Source: Aurelia coerulea
Lineage: Eukaryota > Cnidaria > Scyphozoa > Semaeostomeae > Ulmaridae
DNA: 64,000 nt
Assembly: GCA_039566865.1 (NCBI GenBank)
Contig: CM076961.1
Coordinates: 13,415,501-13,479,500, forward strand
Direction: 5' to 3'
Within the stretch, counting starts at the first letter, position 1; every line of letters begins with the position of its first letter. The position numbers were made by a program, and so were the translations under genes. Below the pieces are notes generated by a model. The model ran no database searches. It was given only the letters and a program-made list of their open reading frames with translations, and was not told the origin of the DNA. Positions 20,601 through 35,600 of this stretch are shown here, one piece after another.

Positions 20601-23600
20601 TGAGTGAGACTGTGAGTGAGTTAGTTAGTGCGTTACACAACTCCACTCTTATACCGGGTGCGCCAAAATAAACTATGCACGTTTGGCAGGCCACAATAAA
20701 TCGTACACTGGACCGATTTTGAAGATTTATGACTCATTCGTTAGCAGAAAGCCTGAATTAGATACTGGGATTTTTTGCAATTTTTTTCATTTGCAGTTTT
20801 TAGAGTTAGAAGCGAGTTTCCAAAGATTTTAATTTTCGAAAACACCGAAAACGATAAAAAAACATCGATCAAATTTTCTAAAGAATCGACATGAATGAAC
20901 AAAGAGAGAACTTTTTCGTGGTGATTTGCGATCTAAAAATCGACCAATTGTAATCTGCTGTACGAATTCAGGCTTTCTGCTAAATATTAAGTCATAAATC
21001 TTCAAAATCGGTCCAGTATTCAATTTATTGTGGCCTGCCAAACGTGCATAGTTTATTTTGGCGCACCTGGTATGTACTCGTTTTACTTTGTGCATAAAAA
21101 GAAAGGTGGAGTGAGACAAAGATCCACTGTACTAGTGGTCCTACAATTTTGATATGTCTTAAGATCAAGGCCTTAATCCTATATGTCTTAATTGGGCAAT
21201 TAAAATCATTCCCTTGAACGTAGAAGCAGGGCAAGTGCATTCCTTTCAGTCCTTTGATTTCACTGAAGTGCCCCTTACGCTGCTTTGGGGCGAATTTGAG
21301 GAAAAAAACGAACATCTCTACTGTATTGCATTAGTTACAGGGGGACGAAAATATTCGGAAAGTTTCGCAAGGATCTGTTCAACTGTGCTCGAGTTTTATG
21401 TGCAACAAATTTGCTTTAGAAAATATCAATATATAGATAGATTTCTCTTTATTTTATCATGAGTCAAATTTACGTGCCAAAATTTTAGTATAAAGAGTGA
21501 AAATTTATTTGAAAAACAAAACGATGCCAGAACATGTCTCAATGCGTATGCCAAAATGTTTGCACAAGAACCCTTTGTGAAATTTTTATGGCCATTTACA
21601 TTTTTTTGACCGATAATATTGTTATATGGAAACCAGTACTTTATGTTCACCAGAATACTTTTATTTCCACTACTTACATGGATTTTAAAATCAGAGAAAG
21701 CTAGTCAAAAACATTATGACAAATTCAGATGAATCTAACAAAATTGAAAATCAACATGCATTGGGATACATAAAATGGTTTGAAGAAAAATTATGAACTC
21801 TTCTTTTTGGGATTTTTAAATGCAACACTGCAGTAAGTCAATTCAATTCACATAGTCAACTTTCTGTCATGGCAATATGTATAAAAACTGGACCAGTGCT
21901 TCCCCTCGAGTTCCTAGAATACTCACCTGACATACATTTCCTTTTGTGTCTTCCAGGTTTTAGATACAAAAGGGTTAATTATCCATGATGTTTGCATGGA
22001 AGATTCAAGTACAGAGTTGCAATATGTAATTGAAGATGAAGTGAAACCATTTGGAAAACCATTGGAAATAGTTATACCTCAAAATTTAACAAAAACGTGA
22101 GTACCATTTTGATATGTATTAGATTAATAGAGAAAGAGGATTTTCTGTGTTAAATGGCTTTAAAGGAATTTTCAAGAAGGAATGCTTCAGGTGGATTTTA
22201 AAAACCAATAGTTTGTGAAGGTCTGCAATAGGGCAATAATCACGAGTCTTTGCTGTTCTTTTTATAATCTAAGAATTTTATGGTGTCACCAAGGAGCCTC
22301 AAATGAGCATTACAAAATTGCTGTAATTCGGAGGACATCAAGATATGAAAAAGGTTCATGGTAGAATTAAAGCAAAGCATATAAAGTTCCTTTCAAGTCA
22401 TTGAATGTGAATATAAAGAAGTAATGTACCAGCTCTTTAAAATATTTTGGGCCTATGTTGTCCAACGAAAATTGCAAGTACCGAAAAGCAATTAATCATA
22501 AACAATGAGCTATCAAAGTTTTCGAAGTAGTTTGTGCATTCTTTGATTATACATCATAACGGGGCAAACTTACCATCCTCAAATCAAGGCAATGAGAAAT
22601 TGCAACCGTATTTCAGGACAGAGAAATTTAGACGAGCAGGGACATTTAAATGAGCAGGGAAATTTAGATGATCAAAATTATTTGTATTCAAGTTGTTTTC
22701 CAAAGAGCCTATAGTTTATTACGGTATGTTACAATGGGAAAATAACTTTTCTGAAGAAAAAGTTTTTTCAAATATCTTGTTATCTCGTACAAGACTTGTT
22801 TTCCTGCCAGAAAAACTCTTTCAAATGAACAAATGCTGAATTTGAAAGGTTTCTCACCTTAGAAATTTTTCTTGTGCAGTTCTATTACTGTTAATGATGT
22901 CACGTGGTGCAAGCTTTCCAATATTGATGCAATAATTTTCAAATGTGTCTTGGAATAATTCTAGGCAGCCATTGTTCTTTGTATTATAAAGCTACAAGTC
23001 TTTCTTTGGTATAGTACCTACTCTTAGACTAATTATGGCACTCCACTTTGTGGTTGAAATGACACAGCTTCCGTTATATTAGAACCTTGCTATCTCAAAC
23101 AAATTCTCATTTCCCTTGAGACACCAACATAACTGAGTTCAACTCTCTGTCTCTCTCACTGCGCATTTGGCTTGCAACTGTATCATTGTTCACCTTGCAG
23201 AATATTACAAATTATGTTAGTTTTGTTTTTCTATCCATCACGATTTTGTTTGCTAAATTTCTCGGGATGTTAGTGGTTTTAAAATTGTCTTATTTACAGT
23301 CTTTGATGGCATTTTGCTGCTTCTATTACGCTGTTGTGAAGCAATACAGACAGGGTGATTCTTTTTTCCCCCGAATGTTTTTGCTTTAGGTGGGCTGAAT
23401 TCAAGTGTCAAACATTTTAACTTAGGAAAGTTTCGAGAATATTTATGTTCGAGATCCTAGTGCCAGCTGTATGATCACAATTTGTAAATACAGTGTAATA
23501 TGTTTTCAGAGCTGGGTCCACTTTCAACATCATTATAAATTATGAGACAACTTCGGAGAGCTCAGCAATTGACTGGCTTGATCCTGAGCAGACATCTGGA

Positions 23601-26600
23601 AAGCAGCACCCTTTCCTTTTTACGCAGTGCCAGGTAATGTTGTACCAATTTTTTTCTTTCATCTTAATGATACTAATAACAGTAAATTCTGCTTGAAGGT
23701 TTTCGAAAAGGAAATAAGAAACATTTTTTATTAAATCCAACCATATGCAAATTTAATGTTCCAAAAAAGGTATGGCTTTGGTTGGTAAACAGACAGTATC
23801 AGATAACGGGTGACCCAAAAAGATCTTCACGAGCTAGATCAAGCCTAGCTTCTAGAAAGCAAATGTTATGAACACAAACAAGGTATCAGCATGTACCTGA
23901 AGGGCTTAGCTATCTTTGAGACGTTGCTTGGTCAGTTTAAATTATGACTACCCTTCCAAAAAACCAGTTTCAATAACATCGTTATTTATTTATCAGAAAT
24001 TCCCATTTTCATCTTTTGGAAGATGTGAAAAAAGTCGAATTCCAAATTCCCCAGGAGCATGAAATTGGAATAAGGAGCAATGACCAGTCATTTTGTAAAC
24101 ATTAGATTTTCCCAGACGACTTCAAATCCATCTCTAAGTTAATTTTCACGGACTGTTACAAGAAAAGGATGACGATTATTTCACTCTGACAAGACATTTG
24201 TCAATAGCTCTCGATATCTGTGAGCTAGTTCTGGTCTAGTTCGTGAAGTTTTTTTGGTTCTCCCGGTTTGTTTTGATGCTCTTATTCAACCTCACTTTGA
24301 TTATGCATGCACCTCATGGTACCCACTGTTGAGTAAGAGGCTGTCCAAAAATCCACTCTACACAAAACCAATTCATTCGTTTCTATCTGAACTCGAAAAC
24401 ACATAGCACATGTTAGGGCTACAGAATTCAAAGCTATAAACTGGCTCCCCACAAAGCACAGAATAGATCAAAACATCTGCGTAAATATAATGAAATTTCT
24501 TAAAGGAACTGCTCCAGCTTATGCTGACAAAATATTCCACGTAATCGACCACAGTCGAATAACACGAAGGTTTAATTTTAAATTAAATGTCCCTTTCGTA
24601 AAATTAACACAGGCCAAAAATTATGGAAAAAAGGTCAATTCGACATTTTAATGCTATCCCTGCCATTACAATTAGGGGTGTTTTCATATTTATTTATTTA
24701 ATTTGTATTAGAAGTGTAGTTATCTATTTTTAGCTTCTAAACGTTTTAGATATGTGATTTTTGTGGCAAATGTAAACATAAAAACATACACACGTAGCTT
24801 TTTCTTTGATTGCATATTTTAAAACATAGCGTGGGTTTAATTGTTTTTTATCGGATATTTCAACTGTGCACCGTGTCTGCCGAAAATATGCTCGGTTTCC
24901 TTTCTTACAGGTTCTCTTTTCAAAGTAATTCTTGCATTTAGGGAGAGCCTGAATTTCGTTCTGTCACAATTTTGTGTCAAAATGGTCTTTCATACAAGTT
25001 TTTTGTTTGCAGGCAATCCATGCGAGGAGTATCATACCTTGTCAAGACACACCAGCAGTCAAATTTACGTATGATGCAGAGGTACGTGTTGATTTGCAGA
25101 TGTGGAGAACAAGTTGGAGCACGGGAGCTTCGCTCACCGGAATTTTGCAAAAGCTGTTAGGCAAAAGGAAATTTCTCGTCCTATTGTAGTTTCATTTCTT
25201 ATCAGTCGCAGAAGTTAAAGTAATCTTTCCTTCGAAATAGTACGAACTTAACAAGTTCATAGTTATGTGCATTGTTCTTTGCAGCAAAAGATTACCGTTA
25301 ATGATTGCAATTCGTCATAAATTTCATTCATTGCACAGATACATTTAATCGAAACCTGTTCGCTTAATTTGCTTGAGCGAGCAATTCAGTTCAACACATG
25401 AGTAGGTAAAGAAGTTTTCGTAATTTCGAATGAAAAATGGGACGAATTGTAATAAGTCTATATTTGACGCAGCCATGAATCCAATGCTCTGTCTTTTTAA
25501 ATTCTTCAAAGAAGTGATTTCACCTTAAAGCTTTTTACCTTCTTTGTGTAAATCTGATAAGTAGTTACTGATTTATGGAGCAGGATAGTCAAGATTACTG
25601 CACCAAGTTGAAGTCTCTTCTCTTCTGTTCACAAATGTGAACAACTGGAAAAATTGGATTCATGGCTCCGTCACATTATCCTTTCTAAGGGTGCAAATGT
25701 TTTAGGGGCACCCTGCAGAAATTATTCTTTTTTGTTAAAGAATGCTTCGAAAGTACTTGGTATCGCACCCAAAACTGTCTCAAAACGGGTATACAGTGTA
25801 AAAATGTTTTTAAATGACCCAGGAAAATTAAAGCTGCAAATTTGAAAAGCTGTTTTGCTTTTTGATCAGGATGGTGCGGTTTCTTCCTGCTCGAGTCTGC
25901 AATTTCTTGTTAGTAGTTTCGTACAAAATATCATCTGTATTCATCGATTACTTTGTTGACATTTTGAAGGTTTCACTTCAATTTACATTATAAACAAGGG
26001 ACTGGACTGCCTAGGAAAGGCCAGATCTACAGGGTGTTTAAATAAACGCAGCCCAACTAAAATGGAAATCTTTAAAAAATTATAAGATTTGAGCAAATTT
26101 GATTGTATACTTTCGCACATTACAATCTTCTGCTTTCTAATGATATGCAGTTTGGATACATTAATGGAGTCATTTATTATTTAATTGATATTTTGGCACT
26201 TATGGCCAATTTTGAAATCAGCATGCTGTAAGAGCAAAGTCATCACCTTTTTACTGTAAGAAATCACGCAACAGATTTTTGCAAGCATTTCAGGCCTGGA
26301 AGCACTTGAGGTGATGCCCCGAGGTAGGACAAGAAAAAAGTTATTCCCATAGGATACATTTATAAAAGTGATTAAGTAAGCTCTCTCATAGATCGATTTT
26401 CGCCCATGTAAATGTCCTATCATTTTCCGGCATTTGAAATAGGCCATACGTACGAAAACGTCAATTAAATGATAAATGATTCAATTGATATGCTCAACCT
26501 GGATATCATTGGAAAGAAGATAGATTGTGCCTTCAGGTTGGATGCGCCAAATTGATTCAGATATTATTAAATCCTCAAGAATCTCGAATAAAGTCTGGTG

Positions 26601-29600
26601 CATTTTTTTCTGAAAAACCTGTATAAGAGGATTTATAGTATAAACTATCAATTTCTATCTACTTATAGGTAACTGTTCCATCGGAGCTTGTTGCACTGAT
26701 GAGTGCCATCAAAGACTCTGAAGAAATTATTAAAGACGAGACACGGATATGCAAATTTCAACAAAAGGTATTAGAACAGTATTTGCGTACAATTTTTTCG
26801 GAGGTTTATACCTGCGTCCCAGAAAGAGGTTTACAGATTTGGTTGGGTCCAGCGATAGGAATTTAGCTTTAATCAATGGCTAATCAATTTCAAAATGTTC
26901 CTCGGTAGTTAACTTGAACATAGAAACCTCATTTGTTGATGTTGCTGCTTTGGCAGCTAAATGTCAATCTAAAAAATTAAAATTTGCCCCCACGCTTAAA
27001 CTAGAATTCCCTTTTGGCCTTTGAAGAAAATTCCTGAAGCACGTCGCAATGTACAACTAAAATGAAGGAAAATGAGACAATGGCACAGTGGGTGATTTCT
27101 AGCACATAGAATATGATATGATTTAGTTTTTTTTTTCATATTTTATCAAGGATATTCTCGATTTATTTGCTCTGCTTCAAGAATTTGCTTAAGAAGCTCT
27201 GTTTTGGATGTGACAGCAAATTTGAGCTCTCTACATTAAAGGACAATTCTGGGGCTCGTATAGCATAGCTTCCAAATCTTTAAAATGGTTGATGTATAAT
27301 TCTATGATCTATTTCTCCTATTTCTCTGAACTTATAGCTTTAAAAATAGTTTTGCCATTTCGCTATGATTTGACCGTTGGACTTTTCTAATATTTTCAGA
27401 ATTAAAATGCCTTTTTCTTTTTCAAGAATTCAAGAAAAATTTTCAAACAAAATTTAAAGCCATCGTAATATTTAAAGTGCTTGACACAACATGAAATAAT
27501 TTCCAAGACAACCATAGTTTATGGATGGCTACAATATGGCATCAAGCAAGAGTCTGTCACTCTTCTGGTTTACGATTTAGAAATTTAATGACGTCTCATC
27601 CTCAAATGAGTTGAAATACGAAATACGCTATAATCTCGAAAAGTATTCAAGATTTCTGAAAAGTCCAATGGTAGAATTATAGACAAGTAGCTAAAGTTTC
27701 TTTCAAGCCATTCAGTGTGAAGAAATAGGTCATAGAATTTTACACTAACCTTTTTACGCCGATTTATAGCTTTGAAACGTATGCTGGTTCGTATTATTGA
27801 TAATGAAATACAAGATTATACTCTTATAATGGTGTATCGTACTTTTTCCTAAGCGTCTTCAAAGATGTGACAAGAGCATAGTGATCATCAAGCGCATCTG
27901 TGCCTTCTGACGTCATGCTAAACGAAAACGAGGCGGCCATATTGTTCTTTTTCCTCTTAATCACTGCTAGCTTCAGCATTGGAATCAAATGTCGTCCATA
28001 GCCGAATGATAGTGAAGATAAATTTCGATGTTATTGGTGTGTCTGAGACTTGGAATTCTTTTGATAATCCTATAAAAACAAATGTGCAAATTCCTTGTTA
28101 TGATTACTTTCCATACCAATCTCACAGTCAAAATGGTGGTGTTGCACTTTATGTAAAGTCAGGACTTACTCCAATTCCTAGACCAGATCTAAGCAAGGAC
28201 AATACTGATTTTGAGTCAGTATGGGTTGAAGTTGAAAATAAAAATGGTAAAAATTATCTTTTCTGTTGTGCCTATCGTCATCCAAGGTCAGATATTGATA
28301 CTTTTAGTGAGTATCAACAAGAAACTTTGTCTAACCCATCTGTATTTGATAAACACGTTTTTATCCTTGGAGATCTCAATATTGACCTCCTTATTTATAA
28401 TTCTCACACTCCAACTACAAATTATGTAAATTTCTTTTTTCTAAGCAATTCCTTCCATATATCATTCATCCATTTCGGGTATCTGGACATTCTTCTACCC
28501 TCATTGATAATATCTTTGCCAATATTTCTGATAATGAAACAATAAGCGGCAACATTATGACACAAATAACTGATCACTTCCCTCAATTCCTAATTGTCAA
28601 GCATACAGGCATAACCTATAAGAATTTGTCATATTACCAACATGATTTCTCTAACCTCAATGAAGAAAATCTCCTCAGTGAGTTTGCAAATCTTGACCTT
28701 TCGTATTGAATGACAGTTCTTTAGATGTAAATGCTAAGTTCAACAGACTCCTTTCCAGTCTAGATGCAGTAGTCAAAACCCATGCTCCTTTGAAAAAACT
28801 TACAAAGAGAGATATCCAATTCAGGAATAAACCATGGATTAATGGAAAAATGCAAAAATGATGCGCATCAGAGATCAGCTACTTAAAAGGCTTCAAAATA
28901 GTATTGACGTATCCCTCAGAGATCTCTACAAAAAGTTTAGAAATCGAGTTGCAAATTCCTTGAAAGTAAATAGAGCTAGCTATTTTTATAACTACTTCCA
29001 AAAAACAGTAACAACATGAAACAGCTATGGTCAGGAATTAAATCAGTCATTGATGTTAGAAAATCAAGCAACATAAATGTTATAAGTAAGCTCAAGGACT
29101 CAAATGGTAACATTACATCTGATCCAGCTGTTATCGCAAACATTATCACTAGAAATATACCAAGATCTAATAAGTCACCTATGAATTTCATGGGTGGCAG
29201 AGTTGGAAATTCTTTTTTCATTGCCCCTTCAGTCCCCTCTGAAATATCTGATATATTATCTCTTCTAAAATCTTGTAAGTCCCTTTGCCCAAACAGCATT
29301 CCTATGAAAATTTTGAAATTTCTTTCTCCATTGATATCTTCTCCACTTTCTCAAATCAGAAATGAATCATTTCAATCTGGGATGTTCCCAGACAAGATGA
29401 AGATGGCCAAGGTAATTCCACTTTTTAAGAAAGGTTGTTTGCTGACAGCATCTAATTACAGACCCATTTCTCTTTTCTCTGTCTTCAGTAGAATCACTGA
29501 AAGTCATGCATGAACGTCTCTATAAATTCTTTGAAAAACATGAAATATTATATTCCTTGCAATTTGGATTTCGTGCTAATCATTCAATTAATCATGCCCT

Positions 29601-32600
29601 GGTAAGTTTGACAGAAGCCATCAAGAACTCATTGGATAATAGGAAACTTGGTTGTGGAATATTTATTGACTTGCAGAAGGCATTTTGACACAGTGAATCA
29701 TGAAATTCTTTTCACTAAGCTTGAACATTATGGCATTAGAGGAAGTGTCTTGGACTGGTTTAAATCCTTTCTCTCAGATAGGAAACAATATGTCTCAGTT
29801 AATGGATGCAACTCAAGTTATTACAATATTACTTGTGGGGTCCCACAGGGGTCTGTCCTTGGTCCTCTCCTTTTCTTGATTTACATAAATGATTTACCTC
29901 ACTCATCCTCAAAACTAGCCTTTTATCTATTTGCTGATGACACTAACATTTACTTTGAATCCGATAATCTTGATCATCTTCAAAGAACAGTCAACAAATA
30001 ACTGAAAAAAGTGAAAATGTGGCTTGATGTAAACAAATTATCATTGAACATTGATAAGACTAATTTCATTATATTTAAGTCCCCCCAGCATCCTTCTTCT
30101 GAAATTGTCAGTATCAAAATCGGAAATCTTCCTATTAAACAGACTCGGTATGTTAAATTTCTTGGTGTTCTCTTGGATGAAAATCTATCAGGGAAGTATC
30201 ACCTGACTGAAGTTTCTAAAAAACTGGCTCGAACTTGTGGCTTGTTTTTCTAAGTAAGACACTTCCTACCTGTCAATGTTTTGATCTGTCTCTATAATTC
30301 TTTATTTTCACCTTTTCTTCAATATGGTATTTTAGTTTGGGGACTTACCTATGAAACTTACAATAATCCAGTATTTTTGTTGCAGAAAAGAGTTGTAAGG
30401 GCAAGTTCATTTGAAAATTATACTGCACCTTCTCCTATCTTCAGTGACTTGAAGATTTTAAAGCTGCACGATCTTTTTCAGTTAAAAATACTCAGCTTTG
30501 TATATGAATGTGTTCATAAAATCTCTCCTGCAAACTTTCATACTTTTTTCGATTCATTGGCATCTGTTCATCAACATGGTACACGGCAAGCTACCACGGG
30601 TGATATTTTTCTAACTCAAAAGAAATACCCTCCAATATGGTCTTAGATCAGTGCGTTACAAAGGAGCAAAGTGCTGGAATGACATTCCTATGGACATCAA
30701 GAGATCACCATCTGTTAAAAGCTTTCGACTAAAACTTAATTAAAGCATTCCTTTTTTAAAAGAGTTATGAAAAGGTGATTTATCTCCAATATGTCTATAT
30801 TTTGACCGCTTTTACCTGTTGATTCAAAACATGGCTAAGGCAATCTGCTTTTCACGTAACAACTCAGCTGAAATGATTGTATTCTAATTTAACCAGGGGG
30901 TGCTCTCTCCTCGATTAGTTTTTAACTATTGAGAGAGTTCCTCCTTTAAGTGATTCCCTCCATACAATTTATTTTGTTTCTTATTCTGTATTTGTATAGT
31001 GTTTTGATTTCCTGTCTGTATTAATATGCTATAAATTTGTCTGTAATATTGTAATTTGTCTGATTATTTGGTAGTTTAATTGTTTGCTAGTATAGTTATT
31101 TTCATTAAATTGTATGTAGTGGAATTGAAAAATGAGAACTGAACTGATGGCTCGTGGCCTTATTCGCCGTTTGATTGGTTATTGAAGACGAGGCTTTTGA
31201 GGTTTCGGCCATAGGCCACGAGCATAAATCGGTGGAAACACATGATTCCTATGCTGCTAGCCTCGTATCACGTGCTAATGGGAGAAATGGTGACTAATTG
31301 CAACGATATTTGGACTAAATTCGCAGAATATTTAACGAATTTACAGTTGCTGCGAATGTAAAAATGTAGAAAAGAATATATAGCTTGCAGCAGCAGTTGG
31401 TAAGTTGGTTTTTTAGCATAAGTTATGCAAACCCCAGAATTATCCTTCAATATTTCAACACTCAAAGCATCAATATCAGCAAATGCTGTACCTTTGTTTA
31501 AGTTAACTGTTGAGAAACATTTTAAAATCGATTAACGATTGATTAAAGCTAAATTCCCATCGCTGGAGCCAACCAAAAATCTGTATACTTTTTTCTGGAA
31601 TGCTATTATAAGAACCTGTGCTTCTGTCATGACGTTCTGATTCCCCTTAAATTTGTTACCTTAGTAATGTTGCTCCTCGTTTTAAATTGCAGAAGAAGAC
31701 GTGATAATTAAAAAAGTTTCCAGGACTAGAATTTGTCTGTAAGATCTACACATCTCAACATTATGTATAAACTCAAAAGAACGAATTACATGTAGATAAA
31801 ATAAAGATCTTGCTGCTTGACCCTTGCAGTCCTTATCGACTTTTTATGACAGAGTAGAATCTGTGTAAAATGATGTCATTGTGCATTAGGCTTTTTGCAA
31901 CGACGATCAAGAGCTACAGACCCTTATTTCGGGATGTGTTGCAGGGAGCTAGGGGAGCTCAAAGTTACGACTCTTCGTGCATATATGATATGAAATCGTT
32001 TCTGGCCAAGGTTCTGTTTGTTTGCTTGTAATTCGGCCCGCAAAGGATCATGTTTAGCAATAGGTCTTTAACTATGAGAAAATTCTTTGAAATGCTGATG
32101 GTTTTATTTTTAAGACAGCTATGCCTTCGTACCTTCTGGCATTGGTCGCTGGCTCTTTGGAAGGAAGGTAAGACGTTTATATTCATGTCTCTCGTCAACT
32201 TGATATCAGACACGTGCTTGTGAACATTACTGCCATTTGATGTTAGGCTATTTTAGCAAGAAGACGTGAGCCGAGAAGACGCCAGCAGAATTCTTTTGTT
32301 TGATGATGTAATTTACAAAGTGAAAATAAACTTCAAAACTTTTGTGAATCTCCTGGGGCTTTGTGTCTGTTATGAAATCGACAACCTGAAAAGTGTACTT
32401 TTGAAGGCCGCTCACCAAAAGTAGAACGTCGATATGGAAAGTAAAAACTATGTGAGCATATTCATAACCAATGGAGACACGAGAACATAAACTATTTTCA
32501 AGGAGTATTCCTCTTTATGAGCAGTTTTTTTTTAGATAAAAAGGCTTGAACATTGAAATGCTCCAAAAACTTCTGAGCGTCCCTGTCTTCCAAGACTTCC

Positions 32601-35600
32601 GCGCCTTGTTGCTAAAACAGCCTATTTATAACATGAGTACTTCATACTACTTAATAGCATAGGATCTGAATTATGAAAAATTGCAAAAATAGGAAATAAA
32701 TGTTTTTATCATTTTTCCGAAGATGAGAAGCCACAAAAGGGAAATGAGGAAATTGTTTTTCACAAAATTGCTCCTAATACTTGGGTACATACTTAATCAG
32801 GGGGCCAAGGATGAAGATAATGGACCAAGGATTATCAATATTTTTGGAGGAATGGCAAAGACTTGAATTGACTTCAAACTTCCGCTCCAAACACGCTATA
32901 TCACTGTAAGCCTTCGTAGAAAACATTGTGGTCCATGCAATTTGATGCCCAAACGCACGCGCAATTTAGACTGTTGATTAAGGCCCTGTTTACACGATAC
33001 CGTTTTCATTTCATATCGGATTGGTTTCATATCGGATGGAAGAAGACACGTTCTGTTTACACGAGACCGTTTTCACTTCATATCGGATTGGCCTCCTGTT
33101 TACACGAGAACGCACCAATCCGATATGCTTCATACCGTTTTTGCATTTTCAAATGAAAACGCTCTGAAAGTGGCATGAAACGAATCCGATATCGTGTAAA
33201 CGGTCGAATCCGGTATCAACTCAAAACGGAACCTCTTTATCAATTCTACGAGCCTCCTATTCATCTGGCGCACTGCGCAGTGGGTGTTAAAACAAAGGAA
33301 ATCCTTTGCAGCACAAGACAAAGCGTTTCCGTGTGAACAGAACCCCCAATCCGATACGAAATGAAAACGGTGTCGTGTAAACAGAACCCCAATCCGATAT
33401 GAAATGAAAACGGTATCGTGTAAACAGAATAATTTTCGTATCGGATTGCCACCCCCAATCCGATATGAAATGAAGACGGTATCGTGTAAACGGGGCCTAA
33501 GAGCTGCAAGGGAGATTCATGTAATCATATAATAATATCATATAAGTGGGACATCTGCAGATGATGTTTATATTCTTAGGTTCTTTACTTTCTAGTTATA
33601 TTGTGAATAGTTGCATTTCTTAATTTTACTTGAAACTATTTGCCTTACAAATTCTAATGACTTGGAAAACAAGTAAACAAGCTAAATACCCCGGGGATTA
33701 GAACAAAACGAGGAGTGTTTCGGCACTAGACTTGTGCCATCCTCAACTAAAGAATCAAAAATCAATTTAATATTCCATGCATTTTTGCGTTTGTTCTGGC
33801 ATCCAGAAGGTAGAATTTACTTACAGCAGTGACTTGACTGCCTTAACTTACTTTGGAGCGAAACTTCTGTGTTGGCCGCCATTGCAAACAAACGCTGGAA
33901 GGAAAGTAATGGGTATTCCCCTAGGGTCTGGTTCGTTAGAGTCCGGTCCTACTGGTCCTGGGTCTGGTTATTCCGTTAACAGGATAACTTGGTAAACAAG
34001 TAAACAAGCTAAACACCCCGGGGATTAGAACAAAACGAGGAGTGTTTCGGCCCTAAACTTGTGCCAAAGATTCAAAAATGCACGTGCTGGTTTTATAGCA
34101 CTGATTGGTATCATTGTTAGATTATAGAGCATTATATTGGCTTCTTGTAGGGACATCGGACCACGATCATGCGTCTGGGCAGAAAAGGATTTTATTGAAA
34201 AGGCAGCTTATGAATTTGCTGAGGTTTGTATGTAAGGCTACACGTTTTTTATCAAATTATTTTAGATAAAGATAAAGATTTTCTTAGATAATGATTGTTT
34301 AGCTGTGTCAGTGTGAATGCGGTATTGGTACTATCTCTGATAAATCACTTTCTTATAAAAACATGTATGTATTCTTACTCAAAGTTTACCCTCACCTTTA
34401 ATCTCTTTGTAGCTAGGAAACCTAAGTCTGGATAGGGTTGAAACTTCGCCCGTATCAAAATTCTATGTATGATGCAATTTTCTCATCTTGTAGCTTGAGA
34501 AGATGGTCTCTGCAGGTGAAGATCTTTGCGGTCCATACGTTTGGGGCAGATACGATCTCCTTGTGCTTCCACCATCTTTTCCTTACGGAGGAATGGAAAA
34601 TCCATGTCTTACGTTTGTGACACCTACATTATTGGTAAGTTGAAATTTTGTCAACTGGTTGAAAATTACAGTCTGAAAAGTATGCAAATTATTCAAAAAT
34701 TTTAACTTCTTCGGTCAATGGGATTTCAAATATTTTTTACGTTTTTTCGCAATTTTGGATGTATTTCTCAAGGCACATTTCCACTTCCTTTGGAGACAGT
34801 TCAAAATACGAGTGTCTGATAGCAACCGATGGATGAACTTTGATTTTGATACCGGGAAGTCTCTTGAAATAAGCCAATCACAAAGATCCTAAGCTTGATT
34901 GTTGTTTTGTTGGAATAAATTACATGAGCAGTTAAAGCTGGATAAAAATCAATTTGTCTGCACAGCATTGGTTTTTTAGCTTTAATTGAAAAAGATTAAA
35001 AAAAATACGTCATGAAATGATGACTTTGCAGTGACAATGATCCATTTTTTGCAATTGGACAGTTTTTGCTTGGTTTTCATCGCAAAGCTTTGTTTAATCT
35101 AAGCTCTTCGATGGCACTAGCTACTGTTATGGGTTTCAAGCATACAAACTTCGTGTCGTTACCAAAGCTGGCATAATCAGTACAACTGGAGAAACACTTC
35201 AATGACTGAATTTTCATTGATGCCTTATTTTCTTCCATCACAGGCTGGAGATCGTTCGCTAACCGGGGTAAGTTTCTTTTTACTTTACAGATGCTTATAA
35301 ATTAATCTCGTTCTCTGGTATGAAGCAAACACATGAAAACTGGAACATCAATCGAAAAATCTTGAAACGCTAATTTTGAATGTTGATACAATTGCTAGTT
35401 TTGTTCGGGATACTATCAGTGAAAGTCTTACGGATTTTCTCCAGAAGAGCTAGACCCCCGTTTAAGCGGTTTGGAATATGCGCACTGGCGATTGAAGGTC
35501 ATCATCGTTCATTTTTCCTTTGCGAATTCGCGCATACCCCAAAATGCTTCACCCATTCCATTGATCAGCGAGCCAATCAGATTTATCGTCTTTTCAATTG

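Noticed and set aside
26690..26730. CTGATGA in LTA4H exon 5 as a possible hammerhead core
   Set aside because: It is coding sequence for ALMSAIKD and lacks matching stem II and GAAA elements in position.
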